This document shows positions 48,929 through 61,900 of a DNA stretch of 64,000 nt, piece after piece. The notes under the pieces are model-generated. The model was given only the letters and a program-made list of their open reading frames with translations, was not told the origin of the DNA and made no database searches. The first letter of the stretch is position 1. Each line of letters begins with the position of its first letter. The stretch is from Brugia malayi (lineage: Eukaryota; Nematoda; Chromadorea; Rhabditida; Onchocercidae). The position numbers and the translations under genes are program-made. Location of the stretch: positions 620,001 to 684,000 of the forward strand of contig NW_025062477.1 in assembly GCF_000002995.4 (NCBI RefSeq), written 5' to 3'.

Positions 48929-49547
48929 ATGCTGCCATTTCTTATCACTAAATATTTAATTGCTTTAACAGTACTGTAAGTTATTGTATTTGATAATATA
49001 AGTTAAAATAAATATTGTTATCATATGATTCATTTAATTTAAGTACCTTTTATTAATATATTTCTTCTCTTTCAGCACAACATTACTAATGACTGAAACG
49101 GATGCGCAATTGTTCAATTTAAATGTGCTATCGTTCAATAATAACAGAGCAGGCAACAATGTACATTTCAAATTTTATATTAAAACTTAAGTATTAGTGC
49201 TCATTTACGAGTTAAAATTTTTAGTAAAAGTTTATTTTAAATTTCAGTCGTTGAACGCTAATGGTAACGCAGGAATTGGAGCTGCTGCTACTACGGATAG
49301 ACGTGTTCCGGAAAATCAAAATCAGCAAAGTTCGTTTGGCACGTGGCATACAGCGCTTGGTGCTGGTTTGGGTTTCCTTGCGGGTAGCTATTTTGGTAGC
49401 AGTTCATCTTCATCACCCTCGTATGGTTATTACCCTTACTATTCATACAGCAATTATTATTATCCTTCTTACTACGGTAGGTACAGAGGGAATAACTACA
49501 GGAATTCATATAGTTACTACCCTTATTACTATTATTATCGTGGTTAA
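48929..49547 (+). CDS. secreted tyrosine-tailed array protein, copy 7
   Basis: Exons 48929-48975, 49076-49160, 49248-49547; 143 aa. Signal peptide MLPFLITKYLIALTVLTTLL, then TETDAQ and LFNLNVLSFNNNRAGNN. Exon 3 begins SLNANGNAGIGAAATTDRRV; the ANQ repeats are replaced by ENQNQQSS, but the motif ALGAGLGFLAGSYFGSSSSS and the tail GRYRGNNYRNSYSYYPYYYY ending RG are kept, placing it closest to copies 2 and 4. The acceptor ends at 48909, 19 nt before the ATG. This is the last copy of the array. Function unknown. Confidence 0.85.
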
Positions 49548-52500
49548 TTGTTTTATATTCTTTGATCATTTTTTTCAAAAATATGCAAATTTTGTTTAGT
49601 GTTATACTACATAAACAAACGTTGATAGATTATAAACTTAATAAATTCTAAAAATATCAAAGCCTTCTGCAACTCTATCTTAGTTCATAATTCCTTTATT
49701 AATTAGTAGCTTATGGGTTGATTTTAAAAAAAGAAAATTGAATAAATGTATCATAAATTGATAATAGTTACTAATTTTATAATAGTTACTCTTTGAATTT
49801 TAGATAAGAGAACAATTAAAAAGTAATAGCTTAAAATTTGTTGATTTTCATTAAGTTTGAATTTCGGAATTTTTTAGAATTAAATATTAAAAAACCAGAT
49901 GTGTAGGACAGCGTGTATTCATAGTAGAATAAAATTTTGGAAGTAAGTGTTAATTAGATATTCCATTATGAACAATCATTCTTGCTTACCTTAAATATAT
50001 TCAAACGTCACTGCTAGCTGAAATCAATATTTTGAAAATAAAAAATTTATTTTTGAAAAATTTAGTAGATTAGAACTTTTTTTAAAAATTAATTAGATTA
50101 ACTAAAAAAAGGAAAGAAATACATTGCACAGTTCTGCCTGAGTGAAGTAAACTTTAAATTAATTATATCAAAAATTGCATTTTATAAAATTTTATTTTGA
50201 ATAAAATTATACTGAAAACCATTGCTTTAATAATTGCACTGTTAAGAATATTAACTTTTTGCTAGAAAATTTTGTATTATTAAAACTTATTCATTATTTT
50301 TAGGAAATGATAAAATTTCGATTACTTCAATTTACAATAGCTTACGTACCGAATATTAAATTCAATGGCAAATTAAATTTAATTATTATTTCTTAAAATT
50401 AATAGTTTTTACTATAAATGAATTTCATTGATTTTGTATTATTTCAATTTGAATAGTTTCAAAATAATAAAATTACTGATTTATCAATAAGTGATGAAAG
50501 CAATTTAATATTATCATTTTTGATTTTATTGATAAGCATCAATTAAATCTAAAAAATTGGCAAAGTTTTAACACTGTTTATTATTGTTCAACATCATTTA
50601 TCATTATTTTATCATCGTTAATAATGATACTGATAATAACAATTATTCAAAAGATAACTCTTAGAAAATATGCATTGGAATTTAAAACAAACTCACAAGC
50701 AAAAAATTCGCCATCAAAATTGTAATGACTGAAACAGTCGCCGCATAGTTCATAAATTTGAATTCCATTGAAGGAAGCAAATTTTGAAATTTTTTAGGAT
50801 TTAATAATGCTAAAATATTATTATTAGTATATATAAACTTATTGATGATAAGAAATATGTCATTTAATAGTTTTGAAGAAGAAATTTAAGCAATTTCTAC
50901 CATAAATTTCATAAAAAAAGTAATTGTCTAAAAGCAAATAATGTTAATTTGATTTAACTTATTGATATGATGATAAGAAATATGTCATTTAATAGTTTTT
51001 GATTCCTTAAAAGAAAAATATTGCACATTTTGAAGAAGAAAGGAAGGAAGGAAAGAAGGAAGGAGATCAATTCCAAAAAGTGATTGAAAAATTAATCTGC
51101 CAAAAATTTGCAGTACTTTTTCCAGAAAGTAATGCTAATATTAAAATTTATATGTAAGGAGATTTAAAATTCCCATTATTGTAAATATAAAAAATAAAGT
51201 TAAAATCATATAATGTAAAGTACACAGAAAAATGCTAAATAACTTACTTATTAGCATATCATCGAGATTCTTTGTTACTCTCAATTACTTACTTGTGATC
51301 AAGTAAGTAATTATTTGAGATTTAATTATAAAAGCATGACATATTAAGCATGCAAACATGTAAGGATCTGCTTTTATCTCTGTAAAATGAACAATTCTTT
51401 TAATGATTAATTGCTGATAATAATCTTTTTCGAGAAAAATGATTGAAAAAATTAGCCAATTCAATAAATTTTGATAGAGAATTGATAAAAATGATTTGTT
51501 GAATTCAAAGTTGAAACAAATAGAATGATAAAGGACAGATAACCCAATTCAACATATTTTTTTTTGTATGTGTTTCTGAAATTTGTGCCATCAATCAATT
51601 TTAAATTCAAACAATTTATTGTTGATGGTATTTTTTGTTTTTTAAAACAAATTCATTCTTGAAGGAATGCGTAAATGACTGCACATTTGCGCTTATTAAT
51701 TAGGATTTTACAAAGTTCTATGCAAATTTATCTTTCTTTTTCCAAAAAACATAATTTAGCTTTTATCACTTCTTATCATTGAATTGAAATTTTCATAAAA
51801 TAGAAAAAATGATAATTCATAATTTCAGTAAAATTTATCGTCATTTAAATAATTTCTACAAATGATATACAAAAAAGAAAACGAAAAATGATATTAGTGA
51901 TAATAAATATCCTTTATAATTGAATGAACGAAATTTGTCATATAAGGTGACATATAAAGTGTCACATAAGGTGACATCTGTAATTATATAGCTAACCATA
52001 ATTACTCTTCGTACTGTTACCACTAATCGTTTATCAAATAAACAAAATGAACTGAAAATTTCGTTAAGTGAATGTTAGTATTATAAATTCATTAATTTTT
52101 ATGACTAAGGTTGCATCCCTTTTTTGAAAGTATGAAAAAATGTTAATTTAGTTCAATTCAAGTTGACAATTTAGAAATTTATACAAGTTTGAATATCAAA
52201 GTAACATACTTAACGAGTATAGTTAACAAGTTTAAAAAAATAATATACACTTAACTATATTGTTTTTTGACACCCAATTTTTATTTTAATTTCAATTTCT
52301 GATTTTTTTTTCCTGTTTTGATTTTGTTAATAAAACTTTGAAAATTTAACTTCGAATAAATTAATTAGTTTATATTTAGCATAAGAACTGGCGTAAACTC
52401 TCAAAGCATATATTCAAAATTAAAATAGGTAATTTCTTATACTAAATTAGTTTATAAATAACTTACTACAAGTAACTTATCAATAATTAGCAGAAAGTTT

Positions 52501-54400
52501 GCCTTGATAAGATTTGATAGTCAGGAAATGACGAATTGTGATAAATTATCAACTCATATTCGTAAAAAAGTATTCGGAAAATAATGGGATGATAAAGTAG
52601 AACTGAAATAGAAGACTGACACGTAAATAAATTACTAATGACGTGGAGTACGTATAATTTACGTAATTTTTATTTTTTACTTTGTCTAAGCAGCCTTGAA
52701 ATAATAATTAAAATTACTTATGCACATATATACTCCGGAATTTTCGAATGATTTGAAGCCGTAACTCAGTATTGATTGAATTATAGAATCGAGAATCAAT
52801 AAAAGTAATATGAAATGATTAAGTGATTTTGAAGTATCAATAGCCTAATTAGTAGATAGGATAGTTTGAGTGATTTTCTAGGATTTAATAGATAAAATAA
52901 TTTGATCACAAATGATCAGTGAACAATATTAGTGATTTTTACTGATCAAAGAAAGCATAGTGAGATCAAGTGAACTTTACTTAATTAATTATCTCATTAG
53001 TAAATTTATCTTTGATCCAAATATCTTCAATAATTATTTTTTCTTTAATTCTCTGAAAATAACAAATTTTGGAAGGGATTTAATTTATAAATTCAATTCG
53101 ACTCTAGCTTACTTAGCAATAAGTAGATCAAATTTCAAATGTGAAGCATTTTTAATTTAACTCAATTCACATTAAATTGTGTTATTTTGAATTTTTGTAA
53201 TTAAAATACTCATTAATTTTTAAAATTTTAAATTTTTTAAATTAATTAAAAATGAAGGAAATCGAAAAAAAAAACCGGAAGATTTTCTTGTAATATTTTT
53301 TGAAGGGAACATTTTTAATGTTTCATGTGATACTGAATTATTAAAACTTTTCATTATTCCAACATATAAGAATTTAATTTTTAATCTTTTATCGATTTCA
53401 ACCATCAACGATTAAAGTATCTTAGCATATTTACCTGCTTTTACTATTACTTTTTTTCCTGCTATTTACTTTTTAAGTAGTACTTTTAAAAGATTACTCT
53501 TACTAAACATTTATTTTATACTAATTATCAAATTATAGCAGTGTTTTATAAAAATAAGTTAGATCAACTTTCATGTCATAAAGTTAAAATCATATTTTAT
53601 TATATTCATATTTCTATTGAAGAAAGTGAAAATTTTCCAATTAACAATAAAATTCTCATTTCAATCAAATTCTTATGCTTATTTTACTATAATATCATTT
53701 GAATTATTTAAATATCAGCGAGATTATCCTTGAGTATATTCTTGACAAATGAAAGAATTTAATGACTTTTCAAAATTTTTCTGTTTATTTTCTTCACTCA
53801 TTAAAATTTCACCTCATGTTTTAAATTTAATAGAATTTTAGATGTAAAAAAGAAATACAAATATAGCAATTAAATTTAAAACGTTCAATTACACCAATAA
53901 AAAGTTTATATGCAGCAAGTAGTATAAGAAAATTTTTCTTGTGATTAATTAAATGATTATTTATCTATGTCTAAATAATTTTTTTTGCATATTCTGAATA
54001 GTAAATGATAAGCTTAGTATTAACAATAAACAAATTAGCAAACATTGTTAAAAACAATACGACAGATTCATTGATTACAATGAGATAACATACAATGATA
54101 AGATAAATGCAATTTAAACAGAATAAAATACAATCATAAAAAAATTGAAATTGTTTTAATTCAAATACTACAATGACATTTGTTTTCTGCTCATTTTTTT
54201 AAATTAGTATTTCAATCTTTTGTTATAATTACTGTAAAATAAAGAAATGGAATTGGTGTCATTCAGATGAATAATTCTACTAATTTGTGAGATGAAAATT
54301 TCCATCTATTGTAAATTTTTATTTTTTATGATCATTTTGTCACTGTTTTCTTTCTGTTCTCAAGTACTCATTCGTTTTCTTTATCTGATAAACTAAATTT
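49548..54400. other. long gene-poor AT-rich interval
   Basis: No exon with motif or splice support was found on either strand over almost 5 kb. Isolated open frames (52,960-53,160 +, 53,220-53,408 -) are low-complexity and unsupported. Short purine run GAAGGAAGGAAAGAAGGAAG near 51,043. Confidence 0.45.
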
Positions 54401-54627
54401 TCAAATTTTCAAACCATGGATTTCTCCTTTTCAAAGCTTTGACAACATAAGTAGTATCTTTCTGCAGAATGTTCATGGTATTCCTTCCAGGGAAATCCAA
54501 GAATTGGTTTGATTAAAACAGCCCACAGATTCGGGAATTGTTGCCCAGGAAGAGAATTGCACATCAAGCATACCTCTATTATAAGAAAAATAGCTTTTTA
54601 CAAAAATTTCAACTACTAGGATACTCT

Positions 54628-54798
54628 CATAAGTTCTTCAAAATGATTACATGCGTGGGACAAATGCGCTGAAATTCTTAAAAATGATCACCTGCATGTG
54701 GACAAATGCGCTAAAATTCTTCAAAATAATCACTTGCATGTGGACAAATGCGCTAAAATTCTTCAAAATAATCACTTGCATGTGGACAAATGCGGTAA
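54628..54798. repeat. 42-bp tandem repeat, about four copies
   Basis: A 42-bp unit containing GGACAAATGCGCTAAAATTC repeats about four times, the first copy partial and more diverged. The unit length is a multiple of three, so it yields repeating frames, but there is no gene context. Confidence 0.9.
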
Positions 54799-55973
54799 AA
54801 GAAGGAACGATAATTTATTCACTAAGTCCTTCTCGATAATAAATAATGTGAAACAAAATTGTCACACAACTATAACAACCTGATAATAACTTTGAATGTA
54901 ACTTTAAGTAAAACGTTGATAATAATTTCAAAATATTGATAATAACTTTATCAGTTTTATACGATATTATGCAGTATCGCACTTTTACAATAATAGGAAG
55001 AAAATGAAAATACAATAAAATTACATTAATAAATCACTAAATTGCCACTGAGTGGAACTTATCTAATGAAAAGTTCCAATCCTTTTGCATTTCCCATATT
55101 AGCTTTTTGCGATCTTTGTTTTATTGAAATGACCTTTCACTCGATATTGCCCTTTGATCTTTGCTTGAACTTATCCTAACATTTTGCTTTATAGAAACTC
55201 GCTAATTGCTACCCCAATAATTCCTCTATATTATCCTAGATATAGCATAGTATTCCATATCCTCAGTTGTGGCTTCAGCCAGAAAATATCATTTAAAATG
55301 CCATTGCCATATTTGAGGCCTGTAAAACTAGTTTTAATGAGAAAAAATAACATTAGAAGAGTTATGCCTCACCAGTGGACTTTTTTCATTTTGCAATCAG
55401 ATTCGTTATCAACAAGTAATAAAGTTTAGGACTTAAGGCTCACCTTAAAATGAATGTTAGGCCTTTAATTTTGGGCCTTTGAAACAGTTATATTTATTAT
55501 TTGTTAGAATTTATCAAGAAAGAAACGTTTATCTCATTGCATTTGATGTAATAATAATAAAATATTAAACTAATAATTATTAAAAAGTACAATGGCAATT
55601 GATAATACTTCCGGTCATATTATAGCCAGCAAATTAACAAGGTCAGAGGTAAGGCTAATCTATGTTAGATTGATATTTTCAACAGACAAACATTTCAAAT
55701 GAAAGGCCACTTTTGCTAAACGAACTACCAACTATAATAACTACAATTGTATATAGTTATTATCATAGTTAGTAATGCAAATAATAACAATTATCACTCT
55801 TGTAGTTCAATAATTTCGATTATAATTATAATTACAGTAATAATTGATATTTATTATTATTATTACCTATAATTACAACTATAATTATGATAATGAGTTG
55901 TAATTAATACTGTAATTGACAATAATAACTTTTATTGCTATTAATTATTACTATTAGTATTATGTTACAGATA

Positions 55974-56381
55974 TTTACTCTAATTTTAAACCACAAAGAT
56001 CTTTCATGTCATCTAGAAGTTTTGCCTCCAATTTCTAACTTTAATGAGATTAGTCTATTTTTTTACAAAATTTCTTCAGAAGCTCAAATGTGTCAAATAA
56101 TTCATGCTAATGTATGAGGAAATAATGCTTGTTTTTTTTTTGGAAATAAAATTAATTAATAAATTTTGACTAGCAATCATATCTTTGGTATAATTACTTA
56201 CAATTTGCTACTTATTTTGAAATAAACCAAAAGTAATGGATTTTAATTAACTTTATCAAACAATGTTTTTCATGCAGAAATAAAAGAATTCAATGTTGAA
56301 ATTTCAATTTGAATAATTAAACTGTAAATTTTCTTGACTTTCAGATACTTTCTGAACACTATCGTCAACATAGCAACTAGG
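55974..56381 (+). other. possible pair of terminal exons
   Basis: An exon-like block 55,974-56,114 between a GTTACAG acceptor and a GTATGA donor reads IFTLILNHKDLSCHLEVLPP.. to QIIHAN. It joins in phase 0 to a block after CTTTCAG at 56,346 reading ILSEHYRQHSN and a stop. No family was recognised, and upstream exons were not found (a similar open block lies at 55,196-55,423). May be chance. Confidence 0.2.
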
Positions 56382-56468
56382 TATAATGTCGCTCTAAATG
56401 TGACAGAATCCAATGCAGCTAATTCGAGTACTGGTTAACAAATTAGCTTATATTAGCCTTCAGAAATT

Positions 56469-56618
56469 TCAACAATAATATTGTAAAAGCAAATTTAGAA
56501 TTTCTTTCTTACTGCCCTGTTTCCTTATGAAATGAAATAGCTTCCTTTCTTGATGGTTCATATCGTTGACTTCTTTGTCCTCGATACTAGTAGAATCTCG
56601 AGTTTGTACTGGTTCCAT
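56469..56618 (-). other. 49-codon open frame directly downstream of an SL1-like sequence
   Basis: Reads MEPVQTRDSTSIEDKEVNDM, then NHQERKLFHFIRKQGS and KKEILNLLLQYYC. A GTAAGA donor lies inside the frame after RKQG, so it may be a first exon. The ATG is about 50 nt downstream of the leader-like sequence. No family was recognised. Confidence 0.3.
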
Positions 56619-56669
56619 TCTGTGTACGTGTACTGTGGGAGTCTTCGTAAAATACTTTATTAGTCAAAC

Positions 56670-56691
56670 CTCAAACTTGGGTAAATAAACC
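56670..56691 (-). other. SL1 spliced-leader-like sequence
   Basis: On the minus strand these 22 bases match the nematode SL1 leader at 21 of 22 positions (T instead of A at position 7; reads GGTTTATTTACCC then AAGTTTGAG). The next bases are GTTTGAC. I see no Sm-binding site (AATTTTTGG type) or stem-loops in the following 80 nt, so it does not look like a working SL RNA gene. Confidence 0.75.
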
Positions 56692-56756
56692 TTAGATTAA
56701 CAATAAATATTTTACAACATTACAATAATGAGTTAATACATACCACACAAATGTAA

Positions 56757-57023
56757 CTTAATTATAAAACATTTAAAGATACAAGCAAGCTAGACACCTC
56801 GCAAGCGAGCCGTACCAAACAAGGAACTATAATCAGTGGCTTTGTAAGGAAGAAAATTGGGAGGGATTTTATGGGTGTTAAGGTTACAAAGTGGATTACA
56901 ATCATTTCAAACAATAGCCTTTGTTCATTAGGTTATAGCTTCGCCATTGTGGCGACAAATATATTGTGTAATCTGTTAAGCTTAGTTATCATAAATTATC
57001 TCATACACAGGTATACAACCTAG
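56757..57023 (+). other. 89-codon open frame of unknown nature
   Basis: Open from after a TAA at 56,754 to TAG at 57,021-57,023. Contains a basic part (SKLDTSQASRTKQGTIISGF) and a hydrophobic part (SLGYSFAIVATNILCNLL). Internal Met only at about residue 38. A GTAAGG donor lies inside. Unrecognised; could be a decayed element. Confidence 0.2.
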
Positions 57024-57082
57024 CAAGTGACCTTCATTAACCTTTCCTCAACCTAGCAAGTGACCTTCATTAACCTTTCCTC
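57017..57082. repeat. 33-bp direct repeat, two copies
   Basis: Two identical adjacent copies of a 33-bp unit including CCTAGCAAGTGACCTTCATT. Confidence 0.95.
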
Positions 57083-57502
57083 CTTTTTCATGCAATATAC
57101 CATTTCCTTTCCAAGTAATCACCTAGCTAACATCTTCAAGTAGCTTTAAATTTGTCAAAACACTTCATTTCTGCGTAACACCAAAAAGTTGAATTTAACT
57201 TCTGGAAAAAAACAGCAACTAATAAATGTGGAAAATATTTAAATAATTCATAAAAATTGAAAATTAGAAAAATTCTGAATTTAGTAATTCAGAAAGAAAT
57301 TAGAGTGCCTATTTGAATGAAAATGTACACATTTACCAGTGCAACAACACTTTATTAGTGCGTGAGAAGAAAATGACAAGAAAATTCAAAGATAAAAGTA
57401 AAGGTTATTTGTTAATAATCAATCAAAATTGATTAAAGCAGGTTATAAGGGTCAACCGACCTTTTAAAAGAACTTTTTCGTTGCTAATTTCAGCAACCTA
57501 CT

Positions 57503-57655
57503 TTATCCTAGAATACAAGTGAACCCGAAATATTCCGGAAGCATCAGGGTATCTATCATTGCATATTGGCTATTTTCTTCTTGACTTAATTTCTCCTTTA
57601 TAACCATCAAATTTTTTTCGATTGTTTCTCTCTTTCTTGTCATTTTTTCTCCCAT
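57503..57655 (-). other. 50-codon open frame of unknown nature
   Basis: Reads MGEKMTRKRETIEKNLMVIK, then EKLSQEENSQYAMIDTLML and PEYFGFTCILG before TAA. The frame stays open for about 20 more codons upstream (SISSVEIEDSITDKTV). The first half is charged and helix-like. Not recognised. Confidence 0.2.
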
Positions 57656-57719
57656 AACCGTTTTATCCGTTATTGAATCTTCAATTTCGACAGAAGAAAT
57701 ACTTCCAAAAGTTTAGACT

Positions 57720-58942
57720 GTTCATGATATGCTTTTTCGAAATGTTCCGGAAAAAATACTTCTCCAAGTAATCTTTAAAAATATTTTAGCTTGATTTTCT
57801 TTAAGCTGAGAAATCAAATTACTTTAAATTTAGAACTCTTAAAACTTAAAAATACGGAAAAAAAATAAACATAAATGTTAAAACTTTTTTCGCTTATTGC
57901 ACTTTTCATAGTACTCTTCGAGAATTATTTGTGATCTTTTTTTTTTTCGATTCTCTTGATCTTAACTTCTCTGAATTCTTTATAGAACAAAATTTAGATT
58001 ATTGTTATGAATTATAAAGAAAATTTTGAAATTTTTATGGCAAAACTTCTTCTATGCTATATATAAACTGCAAGTATATCAAATCATAAATTAAACAAAT
58101 GGCAATGAAATTAATTAAGTTATTTTGTAAATTTTGTAAACTTTTATAATTAACAAAACATTTTGTAATAGCGTTTAGATTAACAGAAAAGATTTGAATA
58201 TCAAAAGATTTAATTTTCAGTTTATAATTGCTTACATTCAAATTCTTCAATCCAATTTGATCAAAATCATTTCAGTTCGATTTATAATACAATTTGATAT
58301 AATATATTAGAATCAGATTTAGAAACTGATTTAGTTCGATTCAATTTAATATTATTTATTGTATGTAAGCAGATATAAACAAAAATAAAAAAAAAAAAAC
58401 TTGAAACGATATCAATAAGATAACCCTTTCGAGAACACGTATCACATACAAACCATATATGGTGATAAGAAATGAGATCAGTATTATTGAGTCAAATGGA
58501 ATAAGTAAATATTATTTATGGAATGGTTATCAAAAGTAAGAAAATTTCAGTTCATTTTGATCATTTAATTTAATTAACTGACAAGAAGTAGAAGTAATTT
58601 GATTGATTAAGAAAATATTTCAAATTTTCTTTTTCTTTTTTTTTTTTTTTTAAGATTTAGAATATCATTACATACTTGACAAGGAGTAGGAGTAATTTGA
58701 TTGATCTTGTAATGTTGAAATTTTAAATTCTAGATTTAATTGTTTAATTGTCTCTATTTAATTTTAAAAATTAAACGTCTTACAATTTAAATCAATTTTT
58801 TTTTTAACTTATTAAATTTTTTCAAATCAAGAATAAGTGTGTAGAGATTTGAAGATCTCAACAACAAAAAAAGAAAAAAAAAAAAATGAGAATTGCGATA
58901 AATATACATGAATGGAAGAAGAATGAGAGATCGAATAACTGA
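57720..58942. other. gene-poor AT-rich interval
   Basis: 3' flank of the glutamate receptor gene; no gene seen. Confidence 0.45.
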
Positions 58943-61900
58943 TCATAGTGGTGTCGCATTTGTCAACTGCAAAGGTTCCATACCACAACTTTTCAATAGC
59001 TGAAATAATTTTTGAGTGAATGCATCAAAGATAAATTTCAAAATTTTATTTTTTTTTTCTAAAAATCTTTACAAGAAAGGATGCAAATAATCGAATCAAT
59101 ATCAAAAAAAAAAAAAAGGAAAAGTCAAATCCATCAAGTTAATTATGCTTTTAGCAGTTCTCATTTATATTTTATGATTAATATGATCTTTGCTCTTCAT
59201 CAAAATTAGCTATAAAAATTATTATCATTCACATTTATTATCGTTTTATTTGTTTTGACTATCATTCCTTTTGGTTTTACTACATTTTCTCATTTTTTTT
59301 CTGCATTTCAATTATTGTATAATTCTGGACAAAAAGTTATCTGTTGTATTAATTATTGTAAACAAGTCATGAATTTTCAATTAATTATCAAAAATAATCA
59401 GCCTCAAATTAACCTCAAAAACAAGCTCAAATTAACAAGAACTATTACTATAGTAGGTAGTATATTACTTTAACTTAATAATACATAGATAAATTAAAAT
59501 TATAACAAACCTGCTCAAATTTACTATCCTCGTTGGATACTTGAGTATGTGGTAGTGATGAACCCATGGGTAATACTTGTTTTGAAACTGTATTGAGAAC
59601 GGTTTGCATTGAACCGGCAATCAGGCAACCAATATTTTCATTTTTTTCTTCCTTTTCAACCAATAATAAATTTTTTACGGAGCCATGCAATCGTTCACTT
59701 TGTGAAATCTACCCAAAAAAAAAAAAAAAAGATAAAATTTTCAGTAAAAAAATTAGCAAAAGCTTGAGAAAATTTAAAATGAACTCAAAATATATGAAAT
59801 CTAATTTACATAAACAAAATATTACTAAAATTTTTCTTTTTCTTTTCAACTTTAAAATTAAGAAATAAAATTAAATATTTAGTTTAAAAAATGCTTGCAA
59901 TATTTAGCATACAATTCAGAGCAATACTACATTTTGCATTTGTTTAATTTGAATTGATCTGATCTATTTTTTATATTTCTATATTATCATAGAAATCTTT
60001 GTGATAAGATTTCATGAATAAATAAGGAAGAATAACTATTGTTTACCTGATATCGTCGACAGGAATCAATTAATTCTTGCACTTCATCATTTACCTCTAA
60101 TTGTTTAACCTCACGTTGAGTACCATTAGTAGCACCAGTAGCTCCAAGACTACCACTAATTATAGAAAATGTTCGAGCAAATTTTGAAGTTATTTTGCTA
60201 GATTCAGTTTGTGTTGATGCATCTTGTGATGGACTTTGACTTATATAAACTGATGGCTTCCGTTTTCGACAGCTATGCCTGATCTGTGATCCAGCTTCAC
60301 TCCTAAAACTGTTTTTTTTTTTCCGTTTTTTTTTAAAGTTCAAATCTATCAATAAATATTTTATAAATTCTTATAAATATAATTGATTATCAGCGATATT
60401 ATAGAATTAATAGAAATATTTAGGTATCATTTTTATTTTATAAAATTGAAAATAATATTTACCTTGAAAGAGAATGCTGACTGGAACCAGATTTCCAATT
60501 ATTTGTTTCTTTGCTAGTTCTTTCTGTTGTTTGTGAATTACCAAAATGGCAACGTATCAATTTAGTTGTTGTATAACTTGCTCGAACATTTTTTTCCGGA
60601 TGTAATAAAATAATATAAAGTTTTGGAAAAAATAATAATACTAAGGCTATACTGGCTGATAGACTGAATGAAAAACTCATAGTGAGTGCTTTATTTGTTG
60701 TACCAAAATGAAGAACAATAAATGCTGACCAAACAACCAAAGTACAATACCTGAAAAAAAAAAAAAAACAAAAATTATTCTAAAATAATTATAAAAAAAA
60801 TTTCTATGAATGATGAGAGAATACTAAGCAAACTGCACTAAATTTAATGCACGAGGCTAAAAAAAAAAAAAAAAAAAGAAAAACATAATAATTTTGTTGT
60901 ACATATTTGTATTTGTTATTATCAACTTACTATGATGTAAACAAAATTTATTATAATGTAAACAAACAAGAAAAAAAATAATAAAAATTATGAAAATATT
61001 ACGTTGATTTAATTTTCAGAAATAAAAAATTCTTTTTTTTTCATTTCAATCAATCAAGATCATAAAATCAAATCAAATCAATAATCTAATGAGCAAATAA
61101 ACACTAATAATGATTGATAACATTATGAGTATATCATTTAATAATCTAAAATATAATTTATAAATTAACTTACATAGTAAAACCAATAAATTTTGCTTCA
61201 TTAAAATTTTCCGGTAAATTTCTCGTTTTAACTGCATACAATGTACAAAGTGATATCAGGAAAAGATTCCAGAAAAATGGTGTCAAAAAGGCAAATGTTG
61301 TGGTTGAGCAGACGAGTACCATACGTTGAGGTTGATAATATGGATCAAAACCAGCTTGTGGCATTTCACCCATTACACCAGCAGCAACAATAACACATTC
61401 AATACAAATAACAATCCATGTTATTACCACCTGTAAAAATTTCTAAAATTATTAACTCAAAATTTTATCATTAATTGTAATATTTTTTTTTTCTTCAAAC
61501 TTTAAATATTTAACATTTGAAGATAGAAAATTTAAAAAGTAAGAAATAAAAAACTAATAATGAAGATAAATGATGAAGAAGATAAAAGTAAATTCATTTA
61601 TATCCTATCCTACAAACATTGAAAAAAAAAAAAAAAACTTAAATAACTTAAAATCATTACACTCCTTATTCTGATACAATTTGCAGTATTCAAAGCATTT
61701 GAAATCTTTATTTTATTTTATTTTTTTTTTTCTTTATTTATCTTCATTATTAGTTTTTTTATTCCTTTCTTTTTAAATTTTCTATCTTCAAATGTTAAAT
61801 ATTTAAAGTTTGATGAAAAAAAAAAAAAAAAAGGAAAAAAGAAAAATTGCTTACTTGTGATGCAGTACTGAGGAAACGCGGTTTTTTTGTTAAAATTCGT

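Noticed and set aside
54651..54883. Repeating open frames (TNALKFFKIITCMW type)
   Set aside because: They arise because the tandem repeat unit is 42 bp, divisible by three; no start, splice or family support.
59566..59868. 100-codon plus-strand open frame near the right end
   Set aside because: It is antisense to a glutamate receptor tail exon and continues into a poly(A) intron sequence.
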